NCBI GenBank assembly: GCA_963658695.1
Contig: CAVKRN010000002.1
Location: forward strand, 49,895 to 113,894
DNA from: CAG-791 sp963658695
Lineage (GTDB): Bacteria > Bacillota > Clostridia > Lachnospirales > Lachnospiraceae
DNA length: 64,000 nucleotides
Reading direction: 5' to 3'
The notes beneath the pieces were generated by a model. It saw only the letters and a list, made by a program, of their open reading frames with translations, was not told the origin of the DNA and searched no databases. Numbering within the stretch: the stretch's first letter is position 1; each line of letters starts with the position of its first letter. The position numbers and the translations under genes are program-made. Shown piece after piece: positions 1 to 9,354 of the stretch.

Positions 1-2
1 AG

Positions 3-728
3 CATGCTGTTGCCTACCGCGCACTTTCGCTCCTGATTCGGCGTCCGCCGGGACGTGAGGCCTATCCGGGCGATGTATTCTACCTGCATTCACGGCTTCT
101 GGAGAGAGCGGCAAAGCTCTCGCAGGAGAAGGGCGGTGGATCATTGACCGCGCTCCCGATCATAGAGACGCAGGCAGGTGACGTTTCGGCGTACATACCC
201 ACTAACGTCATTTCGATTACGGACGGACAGATCTTCCTGGAAACAGAGCTCTTCCATTCCGGCATCATGCCTGCCGTGAACCCTGGCATTTCGGTGTCCC
301 GTGTCGGAGGAAATGCACAGATTAAGGCGATGAAGAAGGTCGCCGGGACACTGAAGCTGGTGTATTCGCAGTACCGCGAGCTGCAGAGCTTTGCACAGTT
401 CGGTTCTGATCTGGATAAGGACACGAAATCCCGACTGGATCAGGGAGCTCGTATTGTAGAAGTGCTCAAGCAGAAGAATTCCGCACCGGTTCCGGTGGAG
501 AAGCAGGTGGCCATTCTGTATGCGGTAACGCAGAATATTCTGAGTGAGGTTCCCGCAGCCTCGGTCGCTGCGTACGAACAGGGATTGTATCGCTTTCTGG
601 ATACAGACAGTGACGCCGTGGCGGCAATGAATGCCATTCGAGAGACAGGGAAGCTGGAGGATGAGACACAGGAGCATCTGAAGAAGGCACTGGAGTCTTA
701 TACAAGCCGCTTTTTGTCGGAAAGGTGA
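3..728 (+). CDS. atpA: ATP synthase F1 subunit alpha, C-terminal part (cut by window edge)
   Basis: The reading frame is open from the window edge (first whole codon at base 3) and has no start, so this is the last ~240 residues of the alpha subunit. It contains the typical run GREAYPGDVFYLHSRLLERA, then LTALPIIETQAGDVSAYIPTNVISITDGQIFLE, and the helical C-terminal domain ending in SERes. In the F1 hexamer alpha alternates with beta; it binds nucleotide but is largely non-catalytic. The order atpA-atpG-atpD-atpC that follows confirms the identity. The gap to atpG is 14 bases. An internal ATG at 144 is not the start; homology continues upstream of it. Confidence 0.97.
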   Translation, partial: HAVAYRALSLLIRRPPGREAYPGDVFYLHSRLLERAAKLSQEKGGGSLTALPIIETQAGDVSAYIPTNVISITDGQIFLETELFHSGIMPAVNPGISVSRVGGNAQIKAMKKVAGTLKLVYSQYRELQSFAQFGSDLDKDTKSRLDQGARIVEVLKQKNSAPVPVEKQVAILYAVTQNILSEVPAASVAAYEQGLYRFLDTDSDAVAAMNAIRETGKLEDETQEHLKKALESYTSRFLSER

Positions 729-742
729 CAGGTGAATGAGCA

Positions 743-1624
743 ATGGCTGCTGCGAATATGAAGGCAGTGAAGCTCCGGATCAAGAGTGTCCAGAACACCA
801 TGCAGATCACCAAGGCCATGCAGCTGGTGGCTGCATCCAAGCTTCGAAGGGCAAAGGAAAAGGCAGAACAGAGCAGACCGTATTACGAAACACTTCATCG
901 AACATTGACAGAGATCGCAGCCGGGAATACGGAATTCAGCTCCCGGTATACGAGAGCCGGACAAAGTTCCAAGTACTTGTATATTGTCATTGCAGGTGAT
1001 CGCGGACTGGCAGGTGGGTATAACGCCAATCTTTTTAAAAAGATGGAAGAAGAGTCTGCGGGAAAGGACTATGAGGTCCTGCCGGTTGGACGGAAGGCAG
1101 TGGACTATTTTCACCACAAGGGGATCCCTGTGCTGACGGAAGCATATGCGGAAGTTGCTGTGGTTGGACCTTCTGACTGCTTTGAGATTGCAAGACTTGT
1201 ATGTGAGGAATACAACAAGGGGAGCTTTGGACATGTGAGTCTATGCTTTACCCGGTTTGTTTCTATGATGACCCAGGCACCGGAGACGACAGCAATATTC
1301 CCGCTGTCGGATCTGGCAGAGGGTGCGGAAGGGAATCGGACGGAAAAGACCGACGAGAAGGCGAGAAATCTGATTCTGTACGAGCCGGATTCGGAGACTG
1401 TGTTTGATTCGATTGTTCCGGACTATTTGGCAGGAATTTTATATACGAGTGTCAATCTTTCTGTAGCCAGTGAGTATGCGGCACGCCGAATGGCAATGGA
1501 GGCTGCAACAGATAATGCGGAGGAGATGATTGATACACTCAGTCTGAATTATAACCGTGCCAGACAGGCGAGCATCACGCAGGAGATTACAGAAATTGTG
1601 GCGGGTGCAGAGGATGCCGGGTAA
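743..1624 (+). CDS. atpG: ATP synthase F1 subunit gamma
   Basis: 293 residues, the usual size for the rotating central-stalk subunit, which couples proton (or sodium) flow through F0 to catalysis in the alpha3-beta3 ring at the inner face of the membrane. The N-terminal helix MKAVKLRIKSVQNTMQITKA and the C-terminal helix with AMEAATDNAEEMI, LSLNYNRARQASITQEI are the two antiparallel coiled-coil helices that define the family. The central Rossmann-like part has YIVIAGDRGLAGGYNANLF. It follows atpA by 14 bases and precedes atpD by 38 bases, so it is part of one operon. Start at ATG 743 chosen because a purine-rich GGTGA lies just upstream; ATG 736 is out of frame. Confidence 0.97.
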   Translation: MAAANMKAVKLRIKSVQNTMQITKAMQLVAASKLRRAKEKAEQSRPYYETLHRTLTEIAAGNTEFSSRYTRAGQSSKYLYIVIAGDRGLAGGYNANLFKKMEEESAGKDYEVLPVGRKAVDYFHHKGIPVLTEAYAEVAVVGPSDCFEIARLVCEEYNKGSFGHVSLCFTRFVSMMTQAPETTAIFPLSDLAEGAEGNRTEKTDEKARNLILYEPDSETVFDSIVPDYLAGILYTSVNLSVASEYAARRMAMEAATDNAEEMIDTLSLNYNRARQASITQEITEIVAGAEDAG

Positions 1625-1662
1625 CAGGAATCAATCCTCTTACGAAGAAAGGAAAGCAGCAA

Positions 1663-3066
1663 ATGAGCAAGCAGCATACAGGAAAGGTGATACAGGTTAC
1701 AGGACCTGTTTTGGACATCCGGTTTGCAGAGGGTGAACTTCCGGAGCTGAATAATGCAATTGAGTTAACAATTGATGGCCGCAAGTTGATTGCAGAGGTG
1801 GCTCAGCAGATTGGCGATGAGGTGGTTCGATGCATTGCCATGAGCTCTACGGACGGATTGGCAAGAGGTGTAGAGGCAATCGATACCGGTGCACCGATTT
1901 CTGTTCCTGTCGGTGAGGAGTGCCTCGGCCGCGTATTTAATTTGTTGGGAGAGCCGGTGGATAATCAGCCGGCACCGGAGACGGCACAGAGATGGTCCAT
2001 TCACCGTCAGGCTCCCAGCTTTGAAGAGCAGGTCCCTGCACAGGAGATTTTTGAAACCGGAATCAAGGTCGTAGATCTGATCTGCCCATATGCGAAGGGA
2101 GGCAAGATTGGTCTGTTCGGTGGAGCCGGTGTAGGAAAGACGGTTCTGATCATGGAGCTGATCCATAATGTGGCGACGGCTCACGGCGGAATTTCGGTCT
2201 TCACCGGTGTAGGAGAACGTACCCGTGAGGGAAACGATCTGTACGGAGAGATGAAGGAATCCGGTGTTTTGGATAAAACCGCACTGGTGTATGGACAGAT
2301 GAATGAGCCGCCGGGAGCCAGAATGCGAGTGGGCTTGTCCGGACTTACGATGGCGGAATATTTCCGTGACGTGAAGAATCAGGACGTTTTGCTGTTTATC
2401 GATAATATTTTCCGTTTCACGCAGGCAGGCTCAGAGGTTTCCGCACTGTTGGGACGTATGCCCTCAGCAGTAGGCTATCAGCCGACACTGGCAACGGAGA
2501 TGGGCGCTCTGCAGGAACGGATTACATCCACGAAGAAAGGCTCTATCACCTCCGTACAGGCAGTATATGTCCCGGCGGATGACCTGACGGATCCGGCACC
2601 GGCAACAACCTTCACGCATCTGGATGCAACAACGGTATTGTCCCGAGACATTGCAAGCCGCGGCATTTACCCAGCGGTGGATCCTCTGGATTCTACAAGC
2701 CGTATTCTTTCACCGGAGATTGTCGGTCAGGAGCACTATGACGTGGCAAGAGGCGTGCAGATGGTACTGCAGCGATATCGTGAACTGCAGGATATCATTG
2801 CCATTATGGGTATGGATGAGCTGTCGGATGATGATAAGAACGCGGTTTACCGGGCACGTAAGATCCAGAATTTCCTGTCGCAGAGCTTCTCGGTTGCAGA
2901 ACAGTTTACCGGTATACCGGGAACCTATGTGCCGTTGAAAGAAACGATCCGCGGGTTTAAGATGATACTCGACGGTGAATGCGATGATCTGCCGGAGAGT
3001 GCATTCCTGATGGCAGGAACCATTGATGATGTGTTCCGGAAGGCAGAGCAGGATACCGCACATTAA
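1663..3066 (+). CDS. atpD: ATP synthase F1 subunit beta
   Basis: 467 residues, full length. Beta holds the catalytic nucleotide sites of F1. Visible motifs are the N-terminal barrel (GKVIQVTGPVLDIRF), the Walker A loop GGAGVGKT near residue 150, GERTREGNDLY with the catalytic glutamate region, the Walker B strand DVLLFIDNIFRFTQAG, and the ALLGRMPSAVGYQPTLATEMG segment. The C-terminal helical domain has the GMDELSDDDK variant of the DELSEED loop. Ribosome site GAAAGGAAAG precedes ATG 1663. The next gene, atpC, begins 14 bases after the stop. Nothing unusual in length or catalytic residues. Confidence 0.98.
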   Translation: MSKQHTGKVIQVTGPVLDIRFAEGELPELNNAIELTIDGRKLIAEVAQQIGDEVVRCIAMSSTDGLARGVEAIDTGAPISVPVGEECLGRVFNLLGEPVDNQPAPETAQRWSIHRQAPSFEEQVPAQEIFETGIKVVDLICPYAKGGKIGLFGGAGVGKTVLIMELIHNVATAHGGISVFTGVGERTREGNDLYGEMKESGVLDKTALVYGQMNEPPGARMRVGLSGLTMAEYFRDVKNQDVLLFIDNIFRFTQAGSEVSALLGRMPSAVGYQPTLATEMGALQERITSTKKGSITSVQAVYVPADDLTDPAPATTFTHLDATTVLSRDIASRGIYPAVDPLDSTSRILSPEIVGQEHYDVARGVQMVLQRYRELQDIIAIMGMDELSDDDKNAVYRARKIQNFLSQSFSVAEQFTGIPGTYVPLKETIRGFKMILDGECDDLPESAFLMAGTIDDVFRKAEQDTAH

Positions 3067-3080
3067 AGAAAGGATCAACT

Positions 3081-3485
3081 ATGTCAACCTTCCAGATACA
3101 GGTCGTCTCGTTGGATGGCCTGGAATACAAAGGAGAAGTGCAGCGGATTCGCCTGCGTACCATAGGCGGGGATGTGGCGATTCTGGCCGGTCATACCAAC
3201 TACTGCACAGCGATCGGTATGGGTACGGCAGAGATAACCATGGAGGATTCCTCCAAACGCTTAGCTGCCTGCATCGGCGGTATGGTGTCCGTTATGAACG
3301 GCGTGTGCCGCGTGCTGCCTACAACCTGGGAGTGGGAGGAAGAGATTGACGTTGACAGAGCGCAAAGAGCCAGAGACCGCGCCCAGCAGAGACTGCAGGA
3401 CGAGACAATCTCGAAGATGGAGCGTGCCCGGGCACAGGCCAAGCTCTATCGCGCTCTGGTTCGCCTGAGCACGGCACACAAATAA
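3081..3485 (+). CDS. atpC: ATP synthase F1 subunit epsilon
   Basis: 134 residues, normal size. The N-terminal beta-sandwich reads STFQIQVVSLDGLEYKGEVQRIRL, followed by the G-GDVAILAGHTNYCTAIGMG turn typical of the family. The C-terminal two-helix part (RAQRARDRAQQRL...RARAQAKLYRALVRL) is the regulatory helix pair that can insert into F1 and inhibit hydrolysis. It is the last ATP synthase gene of the operon; the following reading frame starts only one base after its stop, so that gene is probably translationally coupled to it. AAAGAAAGGATC supplies the ribosome site. Confidence 0.95.
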   Translation: MSTFQIQVVSLDGLEYKGEVQRIRLRTIGGDVAILAGHTNYCTAIGMGTAEITMEDSSKRLAACIGGMVSVMNGVCRVLPTTWEWEEEIDVDRAQRARDRAQQRLQDETISKMERARAQAKLYRALVRLSTAHK

Positions 3486-3486
3486 A

Positions 3487-6105
3487 ATGCGAAATACCAT
3501 TTATCGAATTTTGTATGCTGCTGTCTTATTCTGCGTATCCTTCCTGCTTCTGGAAGTGTTCGCCGCAGGGACCAGCACACAGACCACAACAAGAATGTCA
3601 GATGCAGTACTGCCGGTTGTATCCATGGATACCGGCAGTACTGTTTTTAATACTCTGTACGGATTGACACAGGAGCAGGATCCCGGTCAGATGCGAACCG
3701 TACTGACGCCGATTGATTCGAATCGCTCCATCGGGCTGCAGATACGCGCATACGGGCAAAGTATTTCGGCACTGTCCATGGAGGTGCGGGATATTACCGG
3801 AGATCGTCTCATTGAGCAGGAAGCGGTGGAAGTAACCCTCGAGGAAGACTCCGTTTACAAGGCGCAGCTCGCATTTAAAAATCTAATCTCACCGGATACG
3901 GAATACATGCTGGTCTTACGGCTGTCCACCGAGGAGACACAGGACATCCGGTATTACACCAGATTTATGTATACCGAAGATAATGAGGTTTGGGATGTGG
4001 CGGAGGAGGCACTGACATTTGCACGCACATTCCACGATAAAACCTTTGATAAGACCGCAGAGGATTATCTTCTGACCTACCTGGAGCCTTCGGATGATGT
4101 ATCCAACAGTTCTTTAGCCAGTGTTACCTTATACAACAGTGCAGATGCGGTGACCTGGGGAGACCTTAACCCGACGGAGATAACGGAACCGGTTTATTCC
4201 ATTACGGACAGAGAGGGGGCCACGGTTGGCATCCGGGGGACTTATTATGTGTCTGCACCGGCACAGAACGGTGAGCCGAGCCAGACACTGCTGTTTCGCT
4301 GTGAGGAGTTCTACGAACTCCGGAAGGGGACGGACCGCTTTTATCTGATGGACTATGAGCGGACGATGTCGCAGGATTTTGACCCGCAGCATCCCTATGG
4401 GACATCCGGCGGCCTGACGATTGGAATAACCTCATCGCAGATCCAGGCTGTGCGTAATGCACAGCGAACCGTTACTGCGTTTGTGCAGGATGGGCGATTG
4501 TACGAATACTCTTCGTCGGAGGACTTGCTGATCTATATCTTTGGCTTTGATGAGGCGGGAGACACCGGAGAACGCGAAACACATGCCGAGCATGATATCC
4601 GGATCCTTCACGTAGAAGAGGATGGAAGTACAGACTTTCTTGTCTATGGATACATGAACAGCGGGAGACATGAGGGCAAAATAGGCGTCTCGTTCTACCA
4701 TTACAGCGGGGAATATCACACAATGGAGGAGAAAGTGTTTGTTCCCTACAGCGGATCCTGGGAACGCCTGAAGGACCGCATTGACCAGATTTCACACTAT
4801 GATGTGGAAACCGGAAAGCTGTATCTGATCCTGGATAACGCACTGTATGAAATTGATGTAAATGTTTGCAGTTTGCGGCTTGTGGAGGGAAACCTTGCAG
4901 AGAAGTCAACGGTCATTACATCCAACGGTGTTTTGGTAGCATATGCAGAAGAGGAAGGAGGGCAGGCAACCGGGCGGATTGTTCTTGTCAATCTGAATGG
5001 GCTGAATAAAACCGTTGTGGAGCCGCCAACTGGCAGCTACGCCGTTCCTCTTGGATTTCTTGGTCAGGATCTTGTATACGGGACAACGAGCCGGCAGGAA
5101 GAACTTCAGGATGTGATCGGATCCAAAATCACGCTGATGGATCACGTGTATATTGTGGATCAGGAGCTTAATGTTCTGGAGGATTATCATTCGGAAGGCT
5201 ATTATGTGACCGGGTGCGAAGTACGTGACAATCAGCTGGTACTGGACCGTGTACAGAAGAATACATCGGACGATGCGTCTGAAACAGCATATGTGCCGGC
5301 CGAAGCAGATACCATTAGCAGTGCAGACAGCTCAAGCACATCATCTCTTGTACAGAACGTATCCTTCGCTGGGTACGGAACAATGAAGCAGCTAAGTCTT
5401 GGTGTGACAGACTGGTCTGAATGTCAGTATATGCGGCCGCAGGAGATCCTGTACGAGGGCTCCAGAGAGCTCTCGCCGAGGGGAAGCGTGCAGACGGGAG
5501 CAAGTTCGCAGAGCACCGTTTCGACAGAGAGTGAGGAACCGGAGACAGAATATTTCATATACAGCTGCAAGGAATATCTGGGATCAACCGATCGAATCAG
5601 TACAGCTATTGAACAGGCAGATCAGGAACGAACCGGTGTAGTTGTCGATAAAGGCGGCCAATACATCTGGAAAAATACGACCCAGCAGCGCGTTGAAATT
5701 GATGCCCTGACAACCATGGAGAGCGGCGCGGCCATGAATAATGATTCAAAAGCTGCCTGCTTAAATGCCATGCTCGCTTATGCGGAAGAGGGAACGCTTC
5801 AAACCGATGCATCTGACCTTCTGGCGGAAGGGAAATCTGTTCTGGAGATTCTTTCCGATCAGCTACAGCAATCGCAGACACTTGATTTGACGGGGTGTTC
5901 CATGGATGAAGTGCTCTATTATGTGGAGCAGGGCAGTCCTGTTTATGCGGCAGCGGAAAACGGAACGGCGGTATTGATTGTGGGGTATGGACCGGAGAAC
6001 ATTGAAGTATATGATCCGTCAGCCGGAAGCGTACATCTTCTTGCCAGATCGACGGCAAGTGAACTGTTCGAGAAAACAGGAAACCAGTTTATCAGTTATA
6101 TGTAG
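3487..6105 (+). CDS. large exported protein with degenerate C39-peptidase-like C-terminus
   Basis: 872 residues. Residues ~7-27 form a hydrophobic N-terminal anchor or signal peptide ending in FAAGTST, so most of the chain is likely extracellular. The middle is beta-rich, with repeated blade-like stretches (KLYLILDNALYEIDV, GRIVLVNLNGLNKTV) resembling a beta-propeller, which is inference. The last ~120 residues (from ~751) have the layout of a C39-like papain fold: an NNDSKAACLNAML helix, then GSPVYAAAENGTAVLIVGYG and IEVYDPSAG. At the place where active enzymes have CGP and GHAV, this protein has SKA and GTAV, so it is probably not an active peptidase. It starts one base after atpC with no clear ribosome site of its own. 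Function unknown. Confidence 0.75.
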   Translation: MRNTIYRILYAAVLFCVSFLLLEVFAAGTSTQTTTRMSDAVLPVVSMDTGSTVFNTLYGLTQEQDPGQMRTVLTPIDSNRSIGLQIRAYGQSISALSMEVRDITGDRLIEQEAVEVTLEEDSVYKAQLAFKNLISPDTEYMLVLRLSTEETQDIRYYTRFMYTEDNEVWDVAEEALTFARTFHDKTFDKTAEDYLLTYLEPSDDVSNSSLASVTLYNSADAVTWGDLNPTEITEPVYSITDREGATVGIRGTYYVSAPAQNGEPSQTLLFRCEEFYELRKGTDRFYLMDYERTMSQDFDPQHPYGTSGGLTIGITSSQIQAVRNAQRTVTAFVQDGRLYEYSSSEDLLIYIFGFDEAGDTGERETHAEHDIRILHVEEDGSTDFLVYGYMNSGRHEGKIGVSFYHYSGEYHTMEEKVFVPYSGSWERLKDRIDQISHYDVETGKLYLILDNALYEIDVNVCSLRLVEGNLAEKSTVITSNGVLVAYAEEEGGQATGRIVLVNLNGLNKTVVEPPTGSYAVPLGFLGQDLVYGTTSRQEELQDVIGSKITLMDHVYIVDQELNVLEDYHSEGYYVTGCEVRDNQLVLDRVQKNTSDDASETAYVPAEADTISSADSSSTSSLVQNVSFAGYGTMKQLSLGVTDWSECQYMRPQEILYEGSRELSPRGSVQTGASSQSTVSTESEEPETEYFIYSCKEYLGSTDRISTAIEQADQERTGVVVDKGGQYIWKNTTQQRVEIDALTTMESGAAMNNDSKAACLNAMLAYAEEGTLQTDASDLLAEGKSVLEILSDQLQQSQTLDLTGCSMDEVLYYVEQGSPVYAAAENGTAVLIVGYGPENIEVYDPSAGSVHLLARSTASELFEKTGNQFISYM

Positions 6106-6115
6106 TAGTAAAAAA

Positions 6116-6147
6116 GAGGAAACGCTGACCAAACGCAGCGGTTCCTC
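6116..6147. terminator. bidirectional intrinsic terminator
   Basis: An inverted repeat with stem GAGGAAaCGCTG / CAGCGgTTCCTC around an 8-base loop lies between two convergent genes (3487-6105 plus, 6160-7362 minus). A-rich sequence on the left and TTCGTTTATT on the right allow termination on both strands. The stem core also matches the short GGAAACGCTGA...GCGTTTCC palindrome family seen at four other places in the window. Confidence 0.8.
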
Positions 6148-6159
6148 TTCGTTTATTAC

Positions 6160-7362
6160 TTATGCAATGGTATGCAGACCGCCTTCCTGATAGCGGGCCA
6201 CGAGGTTCTGGATTCTCGCAGACGGATCCAGAAGATCCGAAATGGAGCTGTCGTGATTCAGCGTATCAATGATGTAAGCAATGTACTTACTCATGCTGCA
6301 GCTGATATACCAGGGACGATCCAAGAGCTCTTGGGGCTGGTAGATCAGGTTCGTGGTAAGGATGCGATCGATCAAACCGCTCTCATAGGCCTCGTCGAAT
6401 TTCTCAAGACCACTGGTAAACAGTCCAAAGGTAGCAAAGACAAAAATACGTCCGGCATTGCGTTTCTTCAGTCCTCTTGCAACCTCGAGAACACTTTCTC
6501 CGGAGGAAATCATGTCATCGATGATGATCATATCCTTTCCTTCAACAGAAGAACCAAGGAACTCGTGCGCCAGAATCGGGTTACTGCCATCCACAACCTG
6601 GGTATAATCGCGGCGCTTGTAGAACATACCCATATCAAGGCCAAGGACGTTTGCCGTGTATACAGCACGCTTCATGCCGCCTTCATCCGGGCTGATGACC
6701 ATCATATGCTGCGCATCAATCTGCAGACCCTCCACATGGCGGAGAAGACCTTTGATAAACTGGTAAGCTGGCTGAACCGTATCGAAACCGGACAGCGGGA
6801 TAGCATTCTGCACACGCGGATCGTGTGCATCAAAAGTAATGATGTTGTCTACCCCCATGTGAACCAGCTCCTGGAGAGCCAGTGCGCAGTCAAGGGATTC
6901 CCGCATGGTACGCTTATGCTGCCGGCCTTCATACAGATACGGCATAATAACAGTGATACGCCTCGCCTTGCCGCCAATTGCTGCAATGGCACGCTTGAGA
7001 TTCGCATAGTGATCGTCCGGAGACATATGGTTGATCTCGCCGAACATGCGGTAGGTCTTGCTGTAGTTTACAACATCTACAAGAAGATAAAGATCCATGC
7101 CGCGAACCGACTGCTTCATGACACCCTTACCCTCACCGGTGCCAAATCGAGGGAGGTCCACGTTTACAATATATGTCGGACGCTGGTAACCATTAAACGC
7201 GAGGCTGTCCTTGTGCTCGCTTTCTCGTTCTGCGCGCCATTGTGTAAGAAAATAATCGATTTCCTTTCCGATTTCCTCACACCCTGACACCGGGACCAGT
7301 CCAAGAGAACCAACAGGAATGGATTCAAGCTTACGTTTGTCGTGTCTTCTGATCTTCTCCAT
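6160..7362 (-). CDS. prs: ribose-phosphate pyrophosphokinase (PRPP synthetase), long form
   Basis: 400 residues, longer than the ~315 of classical enzymes because of an extended N-terminus with an insert around GYQRPTYIVNVDLPRFGTGEG. The reaction transfers pyrophosphate from ATP to ribose 5-phosphate, feeding purine, pyrimidine, NAD and histidine synthesis. Recognisable elements are the PYLYEGRQHKR segment (equivalent to PYFGYARQDRK), NIITFDAHDPRVQNAIP (flexible loop/metal histidine region) and the PRPP-binding loop DMIIIDDMISSGES. ATG 7362 is preceded on the minus strand by AAAGGACA. It lies downstream of the dnaD-like and dnaI-like genes on the same strand, separated from the latter by 99 bases that contain a hairpin. 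Confidence 0.92.
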   Translation of the reverse strand: MEKIRRHDKRKLESIPVGSLGLVPVSGCEEIGKEIDYFLTQWRAERESEHKDSLAFNGYQRPTYIVNVDLPRFGTGEGKGVMKQSVRGMDLYLLVDVVNYSKTYRMFGEINHMSPDDHYANLKRAIAAIGGKARRITVIMPYLYEGRQHKRTMRESLDCALALQELVHMGVDNIITFDAHDPRVQNAIPLSGFDTVQPAYQFIKGLLRHVEGLQIDAQHMMVISPDEGGMKRAVYTANVLGLDMGMFYKRRDYTQVVDGSNPILAHEFLGSSVEGKDMIIIDDMISSGESVLEVARGLKKRNAGRIFVFATFGLFTSGLEKFDEAYESGLIDRILTTNLIYQPQELLDRPWYISCSMSKYIAYIIDTLNHDSSISDLLDPSARIQNLVARYQEGGLHTIA

Positions 7363-7403
7363 CTTGTCCTTTCTGCTGCGGCCGGTTTGCCTGCAGCCCC
7401 TAT

Positions 7404-7427
7404 CCGGAGGATGGATGCATCCTCCGG
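7404..7427 (-). other. hairpin between the dnaI-like gene and prs
   Basis: A perfect 10-bp inverted repeat (CCGGAGGATG / CATCCTCCGG) with a 4-base loop sits 35 bases before the prs ATG in the transcript direction. No T-run follows in either direction, so it is not a classical terminator. It may be an mRNA processing or stability element between two co-transcribed genes; this is inference. Confidence 0.45.
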
Positions 7428-7461
7428 TGCAATTGCTAAACTAACGTTTCGTATGTATCTA

Positions 7462-8421
7462 TCACTGCTTCATCTTCCGACTCACGCGAATGTCGGAGCC
7501 GGTGAGCTTCATAATAGTATAACTGCTGGTGATTCGCGAAAAAATACGATCGGAATACCGGTCGCGCAGCTCCTGAAGGGATAAATTTGTTGAAATAATG
7601 GTGGAGCGCCTTCGTAGCTCGCGCTCATTCAACAGCGAGAACAGCTGCGTAGATACGAAATTATTGGTTATTTCTGTACCAAGATCATCAATGATGAGGG
7701 CCTCGCAGCCATATAGATCCTCCAGAAAGCGCTGATATTCGGAACGCTTATCCTGACCGAATATGTAAGAGGAGATAGTTTCGAATAAAGAAGATGAGCT
7801 GAAATACAGGACAGAATGTCCGGCTTTCAACAGTTCTCCTGCGGTACATATGGACAGGAAGGATTTACCGACACCGACTGTACCATAGAAAAATAAATTT
7901 TCATAGTCAGAATTAAAATGCCGGATATATTTTCTGCAGACCTCAACAGCACGGCGAAAATGTGCGAGGTCTTCGCCGTGGTAGAATTCTTCAGACATAT
8001 TCTCAAAGCGATTGGTGCGCAGCAACTGATCCAGGTGAGACTGTCGATAGAGAATAGCAGATTCTTTCTTTTTCAGACAATGGCATTTCTGATTATCAAT
8101 GTAACCGGTGTCATGGCAGTCGGGACAGTCGTACCGGAGCTGGAGGTAGTCTGCAGGAAAACCGGCATCGGTAAGCAGCTTTTCTTTTTGCGCCGCGATA
8201 TCGGAAAGACGTTCCCGAAGGGAAAAGGAGGGCGCTGCACCGGAGAGCTTCTCCTGAAGAGCCGCATAGGAGATTTCCGGGATTTCCTTGTCGAGCTCCT
8301 GATAACGCGGAAGTTTGGCATATACCTTATTTCTGCGGAGATCCAGCTCATGGCGATGCCGATCCCGAGTTCTGCTATATTCCAGCATTAGCTTATTGTA
8401 GTCTTCTCTTGGCAGTGACAA
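7462..8421 (-). CDS. DnaI/DnaC-like ATP-binding helicase-loader protein
   Basis: 319 residues with a AAA+ core: Walker A YGTVGVGKSFL, Walker B ALIIDDLGTE, and a sensor-1 ISTNLS. The N-terminal part contains a CPDC...CHC zinc-binding arrangement (CPDCHDTGYIDNQKCHC), typical of the DnaI/DnaC loader group in Firmicutes. Such proteins load the replicative helicase. The start is a TTG at 8421 preceded by GGAGAGG on the minus strand; the protein aligns from MSLPREDYNKLM. It lies 36 bases after the dnaD-like gene on the same strand, a conserved pairing in Clostridia that supports a primosome role. Confidence 0.88.
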   Translation of the reverse strand: MSLPREDYNKLMLEYSRTRDRHRHELDLRRNKVYAKLPRYQELDKEIPEISYAALQEKLSGAAPSFSLRERLSDIAAQKEKLLTDAGFPADYLQLRYDCPDCHDTGYIDNQKCHCLKKKESAILYRQSHLDQLLRTNRFENMSEEFYHGEDLAHFRRAVEVCRKYIRHFNSDYENLFFYGTVGVGKSFLSICTAGELLKAGHSVLYFSSSSLFETISSYIFGQDKRSEYQRFLEDLYGCEALIIDDLGTEITNNFVSTQLFSLLNERELRRRSTIISTNLSLQELRDRYSDRIFSRITSSYTIMKLTGSDIRVSRKMKQ

Positions 8422-8457
8422 TATTGCCTCTCCTGTAAATTTGTACTAGGGGAACCC

Positions 8458-9327
8458 TTAGTTGCTCAGCAGCTGCTTTTCCAGCTCCTCCATGTTGTAA
8501 GAGGATTTCTCAAAGTTCTGGAAGGACCGTGCGGAACTCTTGGCGGTCTTGGCAGTACGTCTGGCCGCAGTCTGGGTCTGCACACGATTTCTTGCCTGCT
8601 CTGCCGTGGAAATACCGGCCTCTGCCCAGTTAAGAGCAACCTTTTCGATGTAGCGGAAATCCTTTTTACCAAGACCGACACAGTATTCTACCAGATAATC
8701 AATCAGCTCATCCGAAAAATGCAGTTGATCCGAGATGAAGCAAATTGTCTTGGCTTCGCGTACGGACAGCGGCTTTCCGATGTACTGCTCTACAACGAAC
8801 ATGAGCTGGCGGCTTTCATCGCTTTGCTGGAAGCTCTCGAGCTGTTCGGCAGTGACATCACTGCCCTGCACGGGACGGGCCGTCGGCGGCTGCGGAGCCG
8901 AATCGACAGGAAGGGCAGGAGCAGGAGTGGCACTAACCGGTGCTTGGACACCGGCAGAGGAATCCAGGACGGCATTTGCAGCCAGCATCGGTGCAATGGA
9001 AATGACCTGATGGTTCTCCTGAGAAACCGATGCTCTGGGCTCACGAAGAAAAATACCGGCCAGATTTCCGGCGGCATCGATCTGGAGTGTGAGGAGTCCC
9101 TTTCGCTCCCAGTAACGCAGAGATCGCAGCACTTCCTTTTCGGTGTGATTAAATTTATCGGCGATATCCGACATACTGGTTGCAAGACCGGCAGACATCA
9201 TACGGACAAGATAGAGGTAGATCTTGATCTGCGCATCATTGGCGTCCTTCATATATTCATCAATAAACAGATTGGAAATAACGGTAGATTCCATAGCTTG
9301 ATTGTTGTAAATCGCAAATGCTCCCAT
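8458..9327 (-). CDS. dnaD: DnaD-domain primosome protein
   Basis: 289 residues. The N-terminal ~90 residues form a winged-helix (FIDEYMKDANDAQIKIYLYLVRMMSA...SDIADKFNHTEKEVLRSLRYWERKGLL), followed by a low-complexity Ala/Pro/Val linker (~130-165) and a C-terminal DnaD/DnaB_2 domain (FVVEQYIGKPLSVREAKTICFISDQLHFSDELIDYLVEYCVGLGKKDFRYIEKVALNWAEAGI region). DnaD-type proteins act with DnaI to load helicase at origins and stalled forks. A good ribosome site GAAGAGGGG precedes ATG 9327 on the minus strand. The upstream 430 bases contain palindromes and DnaA boxes. Confidence 0.88.
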   Translation of the reverse strand: MGAFAIYNNQAMESTVISNLFIDEYMKDANDAQIKIYLYLVRMMSAGLATSMSDIADKFNHTEKEVLRSLRYWERKGLLTLQIDAAGNLAGIFLREPRASVSQENHQVISIAPMLAANAVLDSSAGVQAPVSATPAPALPVDSAPQPPTARPVQGSDVTAEQLESFQQSDESRQLMFVVEQYIGKPLSVREAKTICFISDQLHFSDELIDYLVEYCVGLGKKDFRYIEKVALNWAEAGISTAEQARNRVQTQTAARRTAKTAKSSARSFQNFEKSSYNMEELEKQLLSN

Positions 9328-9354
9328 ACTGTAACCCCTCTTCTATTCAGACTT

